DNA of 64,000 nt from Blastomussa wellsi (taxonomy: Eukaryota > Cnidaria > Anthozoa > Scleractinia > Plerogyridae): assembly GCA_947652115.1 (NCBI GenBank), contig OX393561.1:27496315-27560314 (forward strand), read 5' to 3'. Made by a program: the position numbers and the translations under genes. The notes below the pieces were generated by a model, which made no database searches, was not told the origin of the DNA, and saw only the letters and a list, made by a program, of their open reading frames with translations. Of the stretch, positions 52,250 through 61,929 are shown one piece after another (position 1 is the stretch's first letter; every line of letters starts with the position of its first letter).

Positions 52250-52680
52250 AATGGTACATTTGGGATCAACTTATTCCAGAATTTCTCACAAGCGAGTACG
52301 GGATGCTTTTTCACTTGCGTTTTCCATACTTTCCATCCAGCTCGGAATTGGCCAGTGTACACTCACCGTCTGGAGGAGGGCAGCGACTTATCAAGAATAT
52401 TGCATGGCATCTTCCAGAAACAAAGAAATGCATTCAAGGTAAACATGTCGCATTTGGGATCAACTTTTTCCAGAATTTCTCACAAGCGAGTACGGGGTGA
52501 TTTTTCACTTGCGTTTTCCACTTGAGGAAGGTAGTGAAGTTGCAGCCATGCTTAGAGGAATTTTTAGGTGTCAAAAGACTGCTTTCAAAGTAAACATCGC
52601 CTTTGGCTTTATTTTGAGCAACGTTGAAAAAGAAGAGAAGAGATATTACTACCCCGCTGTCATCTTCCACAAGAATTAAG
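52250..52680 (+). pseudogene. P2 domain of unknown function, partly duplicated
   Basis: Two imperfect tandem copies start with TTTGGGATCAACTT (52260 and 52451). The second leads to a frame reading FHLRFPLEEGSEVAAML, FKVNIAFGFILSNVEKEEKR and YYYPAVIFH. The latter strand-rich pattern resembles a domain found N-terminal in some Polinton polymerase-like or OTU-like proteins of cnidarians; I am not certain. The first copy breaks into other frames. Frame changes and stops between the copies make this a relic. Confidence 0.4.
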
Positions 52681-52908
52681 TGATGACGTGTACGAGAACA
52701 AGTTGGCTTCTTTGTCTGTCATAATGCCAAGAAGATGTGGGGGTTGCCGAAAGTCTTAAAAAAGCAATGAACTTTGCAAATTGAATTCATCTTGTTCATC
52801 CCATTCAAATTCTTCGCAATAGCCATATGGGTAAGAGTGAAACGTGATGGGATCCACTACTCGTTTGTCAAAAACGATTTGGTAACGTTTTATTTCGGGC
52901 ATTGTTTC

Positions 52909-55900
52909 TTAATGTTTGGTTTTATTGTCTCTTGTGATCTTGAATGGATTGAAGACGGGAATCCGCCGTTGTTTTTCCTCCAAGGGTTGTGTCACTTCAT
53001 CCATGACATTTTCTTTTAGGATGTCAAAGTTTAACTGTTCTTGTCCGCGTGTGTTCAGCGAGAAGCCACGCACCTTACATTCTACTTTTCCTTTCATGGT
53101 TCGGTACCCGTAATTCTTGGGTCCTGCAGCAGCGAATTCTACAATGTAATCATCCGGGTCTTTCAATTCGTCTGTGTATTCTCCCAGGAAATCACCCAAC
53201 GGTAAACTGGGTTCGTTGCCTTTGTGGGAATAAATGATGGAGTCAGTGTCAAAGTACAAAGTCTGTAGAGGATTCAGTTTTGAGAGATCTTCTTGATACA
53301 ATCGTAGTCTTGCCCAGCAAGTGGTGAAGCAAGCCACGAAAATGTTTATGTTCACTTGAATGGGGTCACACTCGCTTTGATACTTGTGGACGACTTCGAT
53401 CATTTCCTCATTGACGATGCGGATGTCGTTTATTTCCTTACTGTCGTCTTCCAACAACTTGTGGAATAGGGCTGGACTGGTGTACGTTTGAACTTGAGTC
53501 TTGTTGCTTTGTTGCCCGTACTTTCCCCAGAAAGAGTTTAGCATCATTTTGGCTAGAGATCGTTTTCCCGGATTTTCTTCTATCTTGTCCGGTTCTAATT
53601 TGATTCCTTGCTTTTTCTTATAGTCCGTGCTGTATTTCACGCGTTTTTCTGTATCGTTTCCAACCCGTTTTGGCCACCCGCTGGCTTCTTGCTTGATTTT
53701 CAGGAAAGTGTTCACGTACGATTTGAACAACGTGTCGGACGTGTTTTGAAAATGCCACACTTTGTGCACGTGTTGGATCACGTAGCCTTGACGCACTGCT
53801 TCTTCCAATTCAGGGGTACACCAAGTACCGGTGAGTTCTCTTTCTTTAAGCATGTGGCTGCAACTTGCGCTGCGTTCTGTTAACGGTTTGGATTGTTCCG
53901 TTTCTACGCAGGTGCGGCATAACGGGATGGTCAGTTTTCCGCCGCTGTGGTAGGGTAAGACGGTGTGGTATAACCCGTAGGGTGGTGACACGGTGCATTT
54001 GGCAAGCCCGAAAAACTCCGATAGATCTGTGTGTCCTGGTTCTAGCACGATGACGGGATGTCCTATGGGGTAAACACAGTTTTTGTTGACGTAGGGATAA
54101 AGTGACGTGAAACGCCACGTAATGGATCTTTTCATCCTCTTGCGTATTGTGATGAAGTTTGACTGCATTGGTTCTGCCCCCGAAAAAGGCATCTCTGGGT
54201 TCTAGTTGTTCCGTCAAGTTTAAAGATTTCAGGCAGGTTTGAATGTCCGTGTCTCGTTTTTTGAGATTGTTCCATTGACATTCCCAGATTTCCATAAGAT
54301 TGTAACCTGCGTGTCGGATCTGATCGGCTCGTTGTTGCATGGTTTCGTGCACGTCGTGCATGGTGCGTTCGTCCAGTTTGGTGTGTTTCTGGTATCGGTT
54401 TGGAAAACAAGTGGGGCAACCGTGATAGAAGCAACCGTAGAATTCGTACACGGTATTAGTGGACGCCGCATAACCGTCGACGTGCACTCGTCTGTTACCC
54501 ACACGGATCACGTATTCTCCACCGTTTCTGGCATGCGCCACACGGTCTGTCGATGTAGCATTGCGGTTCAAGTAATGTAACCATTCGATGGAAGCCTGGG
54601 AGTGAGGTTTTCCTTTTCCGTGCCAACCTCGTATGGGTTCCGAAGCCAAACAGTTATTGGGCATGCATGTTGTGCGATAGTACAGGTTGAAAGCCGAGGC
54701 AATGGTCAAGCATTTTCCATGGGATCAAATCCGGCCACTTGTTGGAATTGTTGTCGGAACACCTTACATCCGTCGTGCAACAATTTCACATCCGATTGGC
54801 AATAGGTCAACAGCTCTGCCTGGAAATCGAACAGGTAATTCTCCTCTTTCATTCGTTTGTACCATTTGTCAAATTCTGTTTTTCTTTCTGGTTTCATGCC
54901 TCCCGGGTCGTAATAATCGCGTGCCGGAATGGGACCCACGTACGATTGGTTGTCTGGAATATTGAAGAAAGGAGGGAAAAACCCTTTTTTCTGTTCTGTC
55001 AGTCCAAAGGATTTTGGGAAGGCAGAAAGCGGCATCTGAAGAAAACACATCGAGTCCTTGAATTCAATGTCGTGGACTTTCATTGACAAAATCTTGCTTC
55101 CATTCACCAATTGATCCAGACAGATACCTTGACGGTATAGTTCGTTCAAAATGAAATAGGAATCGTACCCTTTGAAATTGTGAGCAATGGCAATGACTTT
55201 ATTGTCGATGGCTATTTCTCGTAACCAGTCGAGAAAGTCTGTCATGCATCTCGAACCCTCGAACTTGTGTTGCAAGTCGCTGTTTGAGGTCATGGCGCAA
55301 ATCAAATTGGGTACGTGAATTCCTCTTTCTTGCATGGCTTCGGCATCCCAAGTCACAAAAATGGGAGGTTCTTTTTGCTGAGTGTCGTCCGCTTTTCTCT
55401 TTTTTCTTTTTTCTTCCATTTCTTTTGGGTTCTGAATGAAACATGTGTGTTGATACAAGTTCAAGTATCGTTTGCAGGAAGGGCATTTGCTGTGACCGCA
55501 CACGTGTTTGCCCATGTCGATTTCGTAATGGGTCAGTGTCTTGCTACAATCCTTACATTTCTTATGCACGTGACAAACACTGTTCTTGGTGTTTTTTCGT
55601 GCTTTCTTCTTGTCACTTCTTGTGCAGAGCGAAACACGCGTCTCCAAAGAACGAGCGGTCGCAATCGTTGCAAGGAACCATGGCTTTGGTACCTTTGTCG
55701 GCTTTGGTGAAATCTGGACAATTCAATTGATGACAGGCATGACATTGTTTTCCTTTACATCTGTGATTTCGCCATGTGTCACGCTCGAAGGATTTTTCGC
55801 ACGCCAGACAGAAATAAGTTTTACCAAAGAATCCTTTCAGCGAGTTGCACGCATGGTAATGTTCTCCCACTTTGATCAAGACAAGGAGTTTATCTTCTGG

Positions 55901-56702
55901 TTGGTCAGGCCCTTTGAAAATGATTTGGTAACCGTGATCCACGGAAACCACTATGATCTGATAGTCTTTCAGGTAAGTCTGAAATTGTTGAATTTCAGTC
56001 AAGACGCAGGGTCCTTCGGGTACTTTGGCCGAGGCGTGTAATTCTTTGGCTTGTCGTTCTTGTATGGATTTGTCCATGTGTAAACTCTTGTAAGTGCTGT
56101 GTCTACTGCCTAGATCGCGGTAAGCTTTGATGGTGACCAAAGCTCTGGCACAACACAGTTCGTCCGTGTTTTTGATTTTGATCACTGACTTTTTGTCGTT
56201 TAAGAGTTTCTCAATGTGCTCTGTTCCGGGTTTTTTTCGTCTGCTTCCCGTCCTGGTGGCTTTTATGTGAGAAATGTTCAAGTTGAACGTATCGTCCATT
56301 CTGAAATTCTCGTTGGAGTTCAACAGTCTGCTTAATTCTTCCAAAACGGTGCGAGCGATCAACTTATTGTTTCTCCAATCACGCAATCGCACTCGTCTGG
56401 AATGATAAGCGTTTCTCAGTCTGTTCGAGTTGATGTTGATCAGTTGATGTTGGTCGTACTTCTGAGTCTTCTAATATTTGTTCGCTGATGCTGCGTTACA
56501 AGGCTTCCTCGATTTGACCCAGCAAGATGGCTCTGTCCAAGTTGACCAATGCACCACCGTGCTGTGCCAATCGCGCAGTGTAATTTCTGTGATGTAAATC
56601 AAATCGTCTCAATCGTCTGTCCACGTTTGGAGTCAAAATGAAATCAAATCCGCGTTCCCATTCTCTTGCCGCTTCGTTCATGGTGTCGTCAACAATCTGC
56701 AA
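52909..56702 (-). pseudogene. P2 protein-primed family B DNA polymerase
   Basis: Four minus-strand frames follow in order. The N-terminal region (from about 56702; NRRLRRFDLHHRN-like basic part, then NENFRMDDTFNLNISHIK) leads to Cys/His-rich zinc-binding segments (YFCLACEKSF, CNDCDRSFFGDACF). Next come the exonuclease region (FVTWDAEAMQERG, AIAHNFKGYDSYFILNEL), a conserved spacer (GYAASTNTVYEFYGCFYHGC), and the polymerase motifs: A as TSLYPYVNKNC, B as KMMLNSFWGKYGQQSN, C as LYFDTDSIIYSH. Frame changes lie near 56500-56400, 55630, 54700 and 54140. The motif A Asp that should precede TSLYP is replaced by unrelated bases, so this copy is inactive. It would replicate the element from protein-primed ends. 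Confidence 0.88.
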
Positions 56703-56706
56703 TCAC

Positions 56707-57003
56707 GTCAAAACAACAATAATTGTGATGCCAATCTGATTCACTGGGATTCATATGACACATGGATGGTATTCGCCATGTGTTGTCAATGAATATGGGG
56801 TTTCCTCGTATATCTCCATTTTTCCAAAGCCTGTGTCTCATTTCCAGAAAAAACTGCAACGCCGACAATAGCTGAAAGTGTTCAATGTTTTTGACCACAT
56901 TTTCTTTTTCTCTTTAACGTGCATGAGATCTGCCTGCCATTGAATGTATCTTTTCAATTCTTCCGGTAATGCATCCCAGTGACTCTTCATCTGTGCGGGA
57001 AAT
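56707..57003 (-). CDS. LPxE/CxxC module F (next to polymerase)
   Basis: After an acceptor-like CCCGCACAG, the frame opens MKSHWDALPEELKRYIQ, QADLMHV, then YCRRCSFF. A frameshift near 56860 leads on to EMRHRLWKNGDIRGN and a Cys/Trp-containing end. It is the last of the repeated modules, lying just before the polymerase N-terminus on the same strand. See the array finding for the shared pattern. It may be a separate small gene or an exon. Confidence 0.5.
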
Positions 57004-57009
57004 GAAAAA

Positions 57010-57295
57010 TCAATGCACAATCATCATGTTGAAAGTCATAATATGTGTAGGTAGGATCGTCATTTGCACAAAACACTGCTCTCCATCATCCTTTTTTCCA
57101 TATTTTTCCGATTCGCACTTGTAATTGCCTTCTGTGTCTATTTTGTTTTTCATGTCCAGGTAACAATCGCAATATATATATACATCGACCCATAAACCAA
57201 AAATGAAATGAACTCTTTGACATGCATTAGATCCGCTTTCCAATGAATGTATCTTTTCATTTCTTCCGGTAATACATCCCAGTGACTTTTTATCT
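57010..57295 (-). pseudogene. LPxE/CxxC module E
   Basis: Preceded by GTCTTGATTGCAG. The frame begins IKSHWDVLPEEMKRYIHW, KADLMHVKE, then breaks. Another frame continues with YIYCDCYLDMKNKIDTEGN, keeping a Cys pair and the Met-(Arg/Lys)-x-(Arg/Lys)-Ile-Asp pattern. Without an ATG at the start it looks more like an exon than a gene. Confidence 0.45.
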
Positions 57296-57344
57296 GCAAT
57301 CAAGACACGTGTGTTCAAAGGGAGGTCTCATTATTGATAAAAAA

Positions 57345-57540
57345 AGGTAACCCTCATCCGTATATCCATGCCAATATTGTCATTGATTTATGAACGGATT
57401 CCTGAATGTCTGATGAGCTATCCTGCACATGACAGGGTATACATCCCATTGTTTAAAGTTCCCTGACGGTTCTATTCTGCCCCTCGTGTCCACGTAGTGA
57501 CCGCAAAGTCGACAAGGAGATAATCGTAAGTGAAACTTGT
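57345..57540 (-). pseudogene. LPxE/CxxC module D, 3' part only
   Basis: Frames give LSPCRLCGHYVDTRGRI, GNFKQWDVYPVMCRIAHQ and, after a stop, YWHGYTDEGYLF. This is the CxxC half of a module; the LPxE start is missing. The YTxEGRY-like end matches the end of module C. Confidence 0.4.
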
Positions 57541-57548
57541 ACCAAAAT

Positions 57549-57859
57549 CTATGGTTGTATTTTTATTCTGTTTTTGTTTTCAATTCTGTCAACGTGAAAT
57601 GCAGATACATATCGTCCCTCCGTTGTGTAATAGTGCCAAGGTAAACGCAATTTGAGCCATAGACACGACGGAGGTTTTTCCATTGAATGATAGTGTATGA
57701 AACTATGACAATAAATACAAGGGTCCAAGGAAGCGAACAAAGCAGGCCAATATGGCAAATGGTGAATGATATTGATCATGATTTGATCAGCTTGTCGCTG
57801 TATGATTCGTTTCAGTTCGTCTGGTAATCGATCCCATGGGTTAACTCCCATTCCCTGCG
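57549..57859 (-). CDS. LPxE/CxxC module C
   Basis: Preceded by CACATTTCTTTTCGCAG. Reads GMGVNPWDRLPDELKRIIQR, ADQIMIN, then LDPCIYCHSFIHYHSMEK and LPWHYYTTEGRYVSAFHVD. Uninterrupted from the acceptor-like site to the stop near 57549. The LP-E-L-K-IIQ helix and CxxC are intact. Confidence 0.5.
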
Positions 57860-58282
57860 AAAAGAAATGTGATAGGGTAAAATGCAATCTGGGTGTATCC
57901 ATAATCCTTCGTCGCAAAATGTTACGCATTCTTCCTCGGTCATGGTGCGAATGTATTGTTTCCACGATGTTATTTTTTCCCCTCTCCGCTCAATCATGCG
58001 AGAAGGTAAACGATCAATGTCCCAAATGTGATTTAAATATTTGTAATGACCAAAGTTGTTGTAACTTTTTCGAAATACGAATCTGTTCCTCTTGAAATTG
58101 CTTTCTTCATCTATGCGATGTCTCATGTCTATGAAGAATCCGCAATGACAACTTTGATCCAATACAACTTTCAAGTTGAACCAATATTTGAATTTACGTT
58201 TTGTCTCAATCAGCAATCGACCCACTTTCCGTTGTATCTTTTTTTGTATTTCGACGGGAAGAATATCCCAATGACTGATCAT
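57812..58282 (-). CDS. LPxE/CxxC module B (best preserved)
   Basis: Preceded by CCTTTTCATCGCAG, with the ATG immediately after it. The 156-codon frame reads MISHWDILPVEIQKKIQR, a basic helix, LDQSCHCGFFIDMRHRIDEE, a middle with WDIDRLPSRMIERRGEK, and MTEEECVTFCDEGLWIHPDC. The last residues run through the acceptor-like site of module C, so the natural end is either an undetected donor or this stop. The pattern is an F-box-like helix followed by a Cys-rich domain. F-box proteins recruit ubiquitin ligases; that role is speculation. Confidence 0.55.
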   Translation of the reverse strand: MISHWDILPVEIQKKIQRKVGRLLIETKRKFKYWFNLKVVLDQSCHCGFFIDMRHRIDEESNFKRNRFVFRKSYNNFGHYKYLNHIWDIDRLPSRMIERRGEKITSWKQYIRTMTEEECVTFCDEGLWIHPDCILPYHISFRREWELTHGIDYQTN

Positions 58283-58300
58283 CTGCGATGAAAAGGAATT

Positions 58301-58975
58301 TCAAACAAGAAAATGAACAACCAATTTGTCTTCATCGCAAAACAGTAACTTTTTGATTTCATCGTACTTTTCATCTCTGGGATAAAAGAAAAAGTGACGA
58401 AAGTCATCACACACCGTTTCCGGATCGAAATGTGTTGCACATAGGCAACAATATCCACGGTAGTCAGCAAGATTATGCATTATACATTCTTGATGAAACC
58501 AACGTTCACCCGTTTTCATGAAAGGAATTCGATCTAAATCACGATACAATGTTTCTTGATTTACAATGTCTCCTGTTTCATTTGTTTTTTCTGCGTAACG
58601 AGAGAGGAATAAATCGCAACTTTGGCAAGGATCCAAGAATAAATGAATTAATTCCCAAGTTCCAAATTCTGTTTTGCTCTTATCTAACATAACAGTTTTC
58701 ATCCATGTGTAGTGTTGAAAGTCCAAAGTCACAGGTAGATGGAGATAATGACGATCTTCATTTACTTCTAGCTTCTTAATCTCGCAACGAGTGTTCAATC
58801 ATTCCCGTACATGCATTTCTACACTTGCCCATTGTATCTTTTCTTTGATTTCTTCTGGCAATGCATCCCAATAACTTTTTACCTCTTCTTCTGTTTCCTT
58901 TTCTTCTCCAAGGAACTCCCATTGCATTGGCCCTTTCTTCCTCCATAACTTCTCTCTGTCATCATTGCTTGCCAT
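58301..58975 (-). pseudogene. LPxE/CxxC module A with leader peptide
   Basis: The leader MASNDDREKLWRKKGPMQWE, then EEKETEEE, is found only here. It is followed in frame by VKSYWDALPEEIKEKIQW, ASVEMHVRE and stop (58799). The rest follows in another frame: LFLDPCQSCDLFLSRYAEK, RDLDRIPFMKTGERWFHQ, YCCLCATHFD and DEIKKLLFCDEDKL. A GTAAAA donor-like site sits exactly where the other modules have their acceptor-like site, in the same codon phase. The leader could therefore join any later module. A TATA-type promoter for this strand was not identified. Confidence 0.5.
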
Positions 58976-59100
58976 CTTGTATCAAACTTGAGAATGAAGC
59001 AAACGCTGCAAGTGAGTTCCTTGTATAGTGTGTTGAACCTCTCATAGGGGGATACCCCCCGTCCCCCATACCCTTGGTATCACGTGACCTGTTTTGATTG

Positions 59101-59109
59101 TATATAAGG
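59101..59109 (+). promoter_or_regulatory. TATA box for P2 plus-strand transcript
   Basis: TATATAAGG 60-70 bp before the ORF at 59171. GTAAGT at 59165 after AAAA could be a 5' splice donor of a leader exon. Confidence 0.5.
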
Positions 59110-59170
59110 CATTCGCTTTCCATCCCACACCACCAGTTACCCTTTGAAGCTGAGTTGATTAAAAGTAAGT

Positions 59171-59428
59171 TTGGCATTTGAAAAAGAACTTTTGTGGGAA
59201 ACATATAATGAAGCGACGACGTTAATGGAGTTGAAGTTGGACGCTAACAAGGGGAATTGTCAAGGTGACCGCTACCAAGACATGTTGGACTTGATACAAG
59301 ATGGAGCAGTCTTGCTTGACAGGATAAGTTGCTTGTCCTGGGACGCAGGCGTGGATGACCCTGAAGTGCTCTCTCTGTGGAACGACTTGCTTGTGTGGGC
59401 AGAGGCATTCGATGCGTTGGACCCTTGA
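59171..59428 (+). CDS. Small acidic P2 protein, unassigned
   Basis: The frame is open from 59159. The first ATG in it is at 59225 (MELKLDANKGNCQGD), so either translation starts there or an upstream exon supplies the start. The product is about 68-85 residues, acidic and helical (YQDMLDLIQDGAVLLDRI, VLSLWNDLLVWAEAFDALD). No cysteine clusters or membrane segments. It is transcribed away from module A, which lies on the other strand about 200 bp to the left. After it come three direct copies of TTTTATGGA-type sequence (59430-59480). Function unknown. Confidence 0.45.
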   Translation: MAFEKELLWETYNEATTLMELKLDANKGNCQGDRYQDMLDLIQDGAVLLDRISCLSWDAGVDDPEVLSLWNDLLVWAEAFDALDP

Positions 59429-59525
59429 TGGAACATTTTATGGACATTTTATGGAACATTTTATGGACCCTTGATGGAACATTTTATTGCGTCACCATTT
59501 TGATTTTTGTTTTCTTTTGTCAGTC

Positions 59526-59819
59526 ATGTCTTGTAGAAATTTACCATCCTGCTGTGTGGTCTGTGGCAAGGAACCTCCCACGTGTACACAACCTCTTCAC
59601 AGAGTGCACAACGCTCATCATGAGAAGTTCGTTAAGGAAATCAAATGGGGTGAAATAAGAGCGAAGTGGAGTCTTGGTCGCGTTTTCTTGACTTGTTGCG
59701 GTTCCATTTACGGAGAGTACTATGACAGAGAGGAGTGGAACTTTACAACCGTGTTTTTAGGTGAGAATCTTGATGTAGCACTCGCTCGTATAAAATTTGT
59801 GAAGACTTTTATTTTGTAA
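59526..59819 (+). CDS. Small Cys-rich P2 protein, unassigned
   Basis: Starts MSCRNLPSCCVVCGKEPPTC, with several cysteines that could form a zinc site. It continues through HRVHNAHHEKFVKEIKWGE to LTCCGSIYGEYYDREEW. TTTTCTTTTGTCAG ends at 59524, just before the ATG, and is a good splice acceptor, so it may be the second exon of the 59171 gene. A partial duplicate of its 3' end (ATGTAGCACTCGCTC) recurs at 59963, showing a local duplication of about 190 bp. Confidence 0.45.
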   Translation: MSCRNLPSCCVVCGKEPPTCTQPLHRVHNAHHEKFVKEIKWGEIRAKWSLGRVFLTCCGSIYGEYYDREEWNFTTVFLGENLDVALARIKFVKTFIL

Positions 59820-60127
59820 ACGTTTGTAGAATCATTGTCACGTTTTGAATTTTTTTTTGATTTGTAAACGTTAGAAATAAAGAGATGCATGATAAGAGAA
59901 GTGTAATTAAAAAAATGTTGACACGTTTGAGAAAAAATATCTGTGATTTTATTCTACTTGATGTAGCACTCGCTCATATAAAATTCGTGAATACTTTTAT
60001 TTTGTAAGCGATGTAGAATCATTGTCACGTTTTCAAAATTTGTAAACGTGAGAAATGAAGAGATGTATGATAGGAGAATTGTAATTAAAACAATGTTGAC
60101 ACGTTTGAAAAAAATCTCTGTGTGATT
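59820..60127. repeat. AT-rich 190-bp direct duplication
   Basis: Two imperfect copies, starting at about 59773 and 59960, share GATGTAGCACTCGCTC, TTTTATTTTGTAA and AATAAAGAG-like words. AATAAA at 59876 may serve as poly(A) signal for the plus-strand genes. Confidence 0.55.
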
Positions 60128-60647
60128 TTATTCTACGTAAGTGATCATCCATAACCAAAAAGCATGACATTCGACCATGCTACAATGAGTGTTACAACAA
60201 TTGAAATGAAATCCGCAATAGGGCAAAGGCTCGACAACACTCGATTTTAGTATTTCGTATTTAGGACAATTATACACTTCAAGGTTTAAACTTGGAATGT
60301 TAAGTTTGTTCAACAAATCTTTTTCCACATGTCCCCCTTTGTAGGCTATTACATGTCTTTCACCGCATTTATTGTTCTGATATAAATTGATCAATTTCGA
60401 TTCCAACTGGTAAGACTCATATCCTCTTCCTTATTTTATGGGATCGTACGCCAGTCCATGAATGTTATACTTTTGATAGGCAGCAGTTCTTGTCTTCGAT
60501 GGATAAATTGTACCAAGGTACTTTTGCGTAAAATGCGTGCTGTCCGTGATCTCCTGTCCAAGCGTAATATCCCAGTTCCCGCACTTGAAATTTCTTGTTG
60601 ACAAAAAATCCCTCCAAGTCGAATATCATACACACTTTCTCTTTCAT
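60128..60647 (-). pseudogene. DEDD-type 3'-5' exonuclease-like protein
   Basis: The start ATG overlaps the stop of the upstream GRF gene by ATGA (60644-60647). The N-terminus MKEKVCMIFDLEGFFVNKKF has the Asp-x-Glu of an Exo I motif on a hydrophobic strand. The second region has HVIAYKGGHVEKDLLNKLN. The third has NTHCSMVECHAFWLWM, where His and an acidic residue five positions later fit a DEDDh-like Exo III motif. Such nucleases trim 3' ends. A frameshift near 60470 and a TAA near 60434 break this copy. An exonuclease separate from polymerase B is not part of the standard Polinton gene set as I know it. Confidence 0.55.
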
Positions 60648-61663
60648 TCTCGATCTGTCAGTCCGTGCTTCTTCATCAGACGTCCGATGTAAATCTGATT
60701 CTTCAACGCAGGTTCATTCTCTTTTGTATAGTAACATCCCCTTATTTCTGGAGGACTTATCACCTCTTGATTCTGTTCCATGAACTTGATGTTTTCGGCT
60801 TGACACTCGAGCCACAACAGCTGGTCAAAAGGAATGGAATTGACATCTGTGTAGGTGGGTTTGTGATACCAAGGAGAATCTTGTCCTCTCAATGGGTAAC
60901 CTTGTTCATCTCTGAACCAATGGGTGTTGCCATGATGACGTTTTCCTCCTTCTATCCAAGCCAACACTTTTCCTCTCGGTAGCAAATCAGCCCATTTAAA
61001 GAACTTGCACATGTTTTGTCTGCAGCGGAAGTAAGGGCGATCCGGATTCTTCGTCGAATTTGAGATGCTGAGAATGGTTGGTTTGTCGCAGTAACACAAC
61101 AATTTATCCAGGTTGTTAGAGTAGTAAGTCATCACAGTGTTCGTATTTCGGATGATGTCGATATACGTTTTGGCTTCGTTTTTGTCCACCAAGACAAAAC
61201 AATGATCTTTGCAATCATCTCTTCCCACACCGCAAACCAGGTACTTCCATCCATTGCTTGCTGTTTTTTCTTGAAGTGGAACATTGATGTGAATCGGGCA
61301 ACTCACTTCTGTTTGTGGAAAGAACTTGTTGAAAAAATCAACGGCTTCATCGTACGACGGTATTTTACCCTCTTCCATCACTTCCACAAGTTCTGTTTGT
61401 TCTTTGTTTGTCTTCGTCTTCTTCTTCTTCTTCTTGTTGGAAGCCGGTGGGAAATCGTTAGGCAACATGTAACGTGTGGGAGATTCATCTCCTTTATTTT
61501 TATTCTTTTTACCGCGGTTTGACTTTTTTTGTTTAGTCAAAATCGGCGATACGTCACCGGGTTGATAATGAATATAGCTACCTTCTTCACTTTGCAAAAA
61601 CTTGATGTGGTCAGTCGTCTCTTCTTCTTCTTTCTTGGTCTCCGGCATCTCTGCTTGCTCCAT
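60644..61663 (-). CDS. GRF-type zinc-finger protein of P2
   Basis: An intact frame of about 339 codons from MEQAEMPETKKEEE. The first third is charged and disordered (KKSNRGKKNKNKG, NKKKKKKTKTNKE). The middle holds a Cys/His region (VSCPIHINVPLQE, CGVGRDDCKDHCF). A GRF-like zinc finger follows (LLCYCDKPTILS, PYFRCRQNMCKFFKWAD), with CxC, the aromatic-Arg-Cys and the Cys-x-Phe-Phe-x-Trp signature. GRF fingers bind single-stranded DNA in NEIL3, APE2 and topoisomerase 3. The C-terminus has WLECQAENIKFMEQNQE, which also occurs next to GRF fingers. It overlaps the exonuclease start. I infer a DNA-processing partner in element replication. Confidence 0.65.
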   Translation of the reverse strand: MEQAEMPETKKEEEETTDHIKFLQSEEGSYIHYQPGDVSPILTKQKKSNRGKKNKNKGDESPTRYMLPNDFPPASNKKKKKKTKTNKEQTELVEVMEEGKIPSYDEAVDFFNKFFPQTEVSCPIHINVPLQEKTASNGWKYLVCGVGRDDCKDHCFVLVDKNEAKTYIDIIRNTNTVMTYYSNNLDKLLCYCDKPTILSISNSTKNPDRPYFRCRQNMCKFFKWADLLPRGKVLAWIEGGKRHHGNTHWFRDEQGYPLRGQDSPWYHKPTYTDVNSIPFDQLLWLECQAENIKFMEQNQEVISPPEIRGCYYTKENEPALKNQIYIGRLMKKHGLTDRE

Positions 61664-61698
61664 TCTTGAAGTGATGAACAACGAAAAAAGCGTTTTCC

Positions 61699-61706
61699 TT
61701 TATATA
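61699..61706 (-). promoter_or_regulatory. TATA box for the GRF/exonuclease transcript
   Basis: TATATAAA on the minus strand lies 36 bp before the ATG at 61663, which is close enough for a very short leader. It supports choosing that ATG over an earlier alternative codon. Confidence 0.55.
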
Positions 61707-61875
61707 AAACCAAACGACCAATCAGAATCGAGTGACACCAGCAGTCAAACCGGTTACTGAAAGTGGTTAAACCAATCACGTCAAAGTGGCGCGATGATCT
61801 TTGGACTTTCCAGATGCGTCAACAACTCCTTATACGGTGTTGTGAATCGACCTTTGTACAGAGCGATCACTCCAT

Positions 61876-61882
61876 ATAAGGC
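61876..61882 (+). promoter_or_regulatory. TATA-like box for integrase-side transcript
   Basis: TATAAGG about 48 bp before the ATG at 61930; a similar word (TATATAAGG) precedes the plus-strand gene at 59.2 kb. Confidence 0.4.
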
Positions 61883-61929
61883 AAAAAAATCGGGATGATG
61901 CGCACCCAAAACATCATATAAATGATCAG

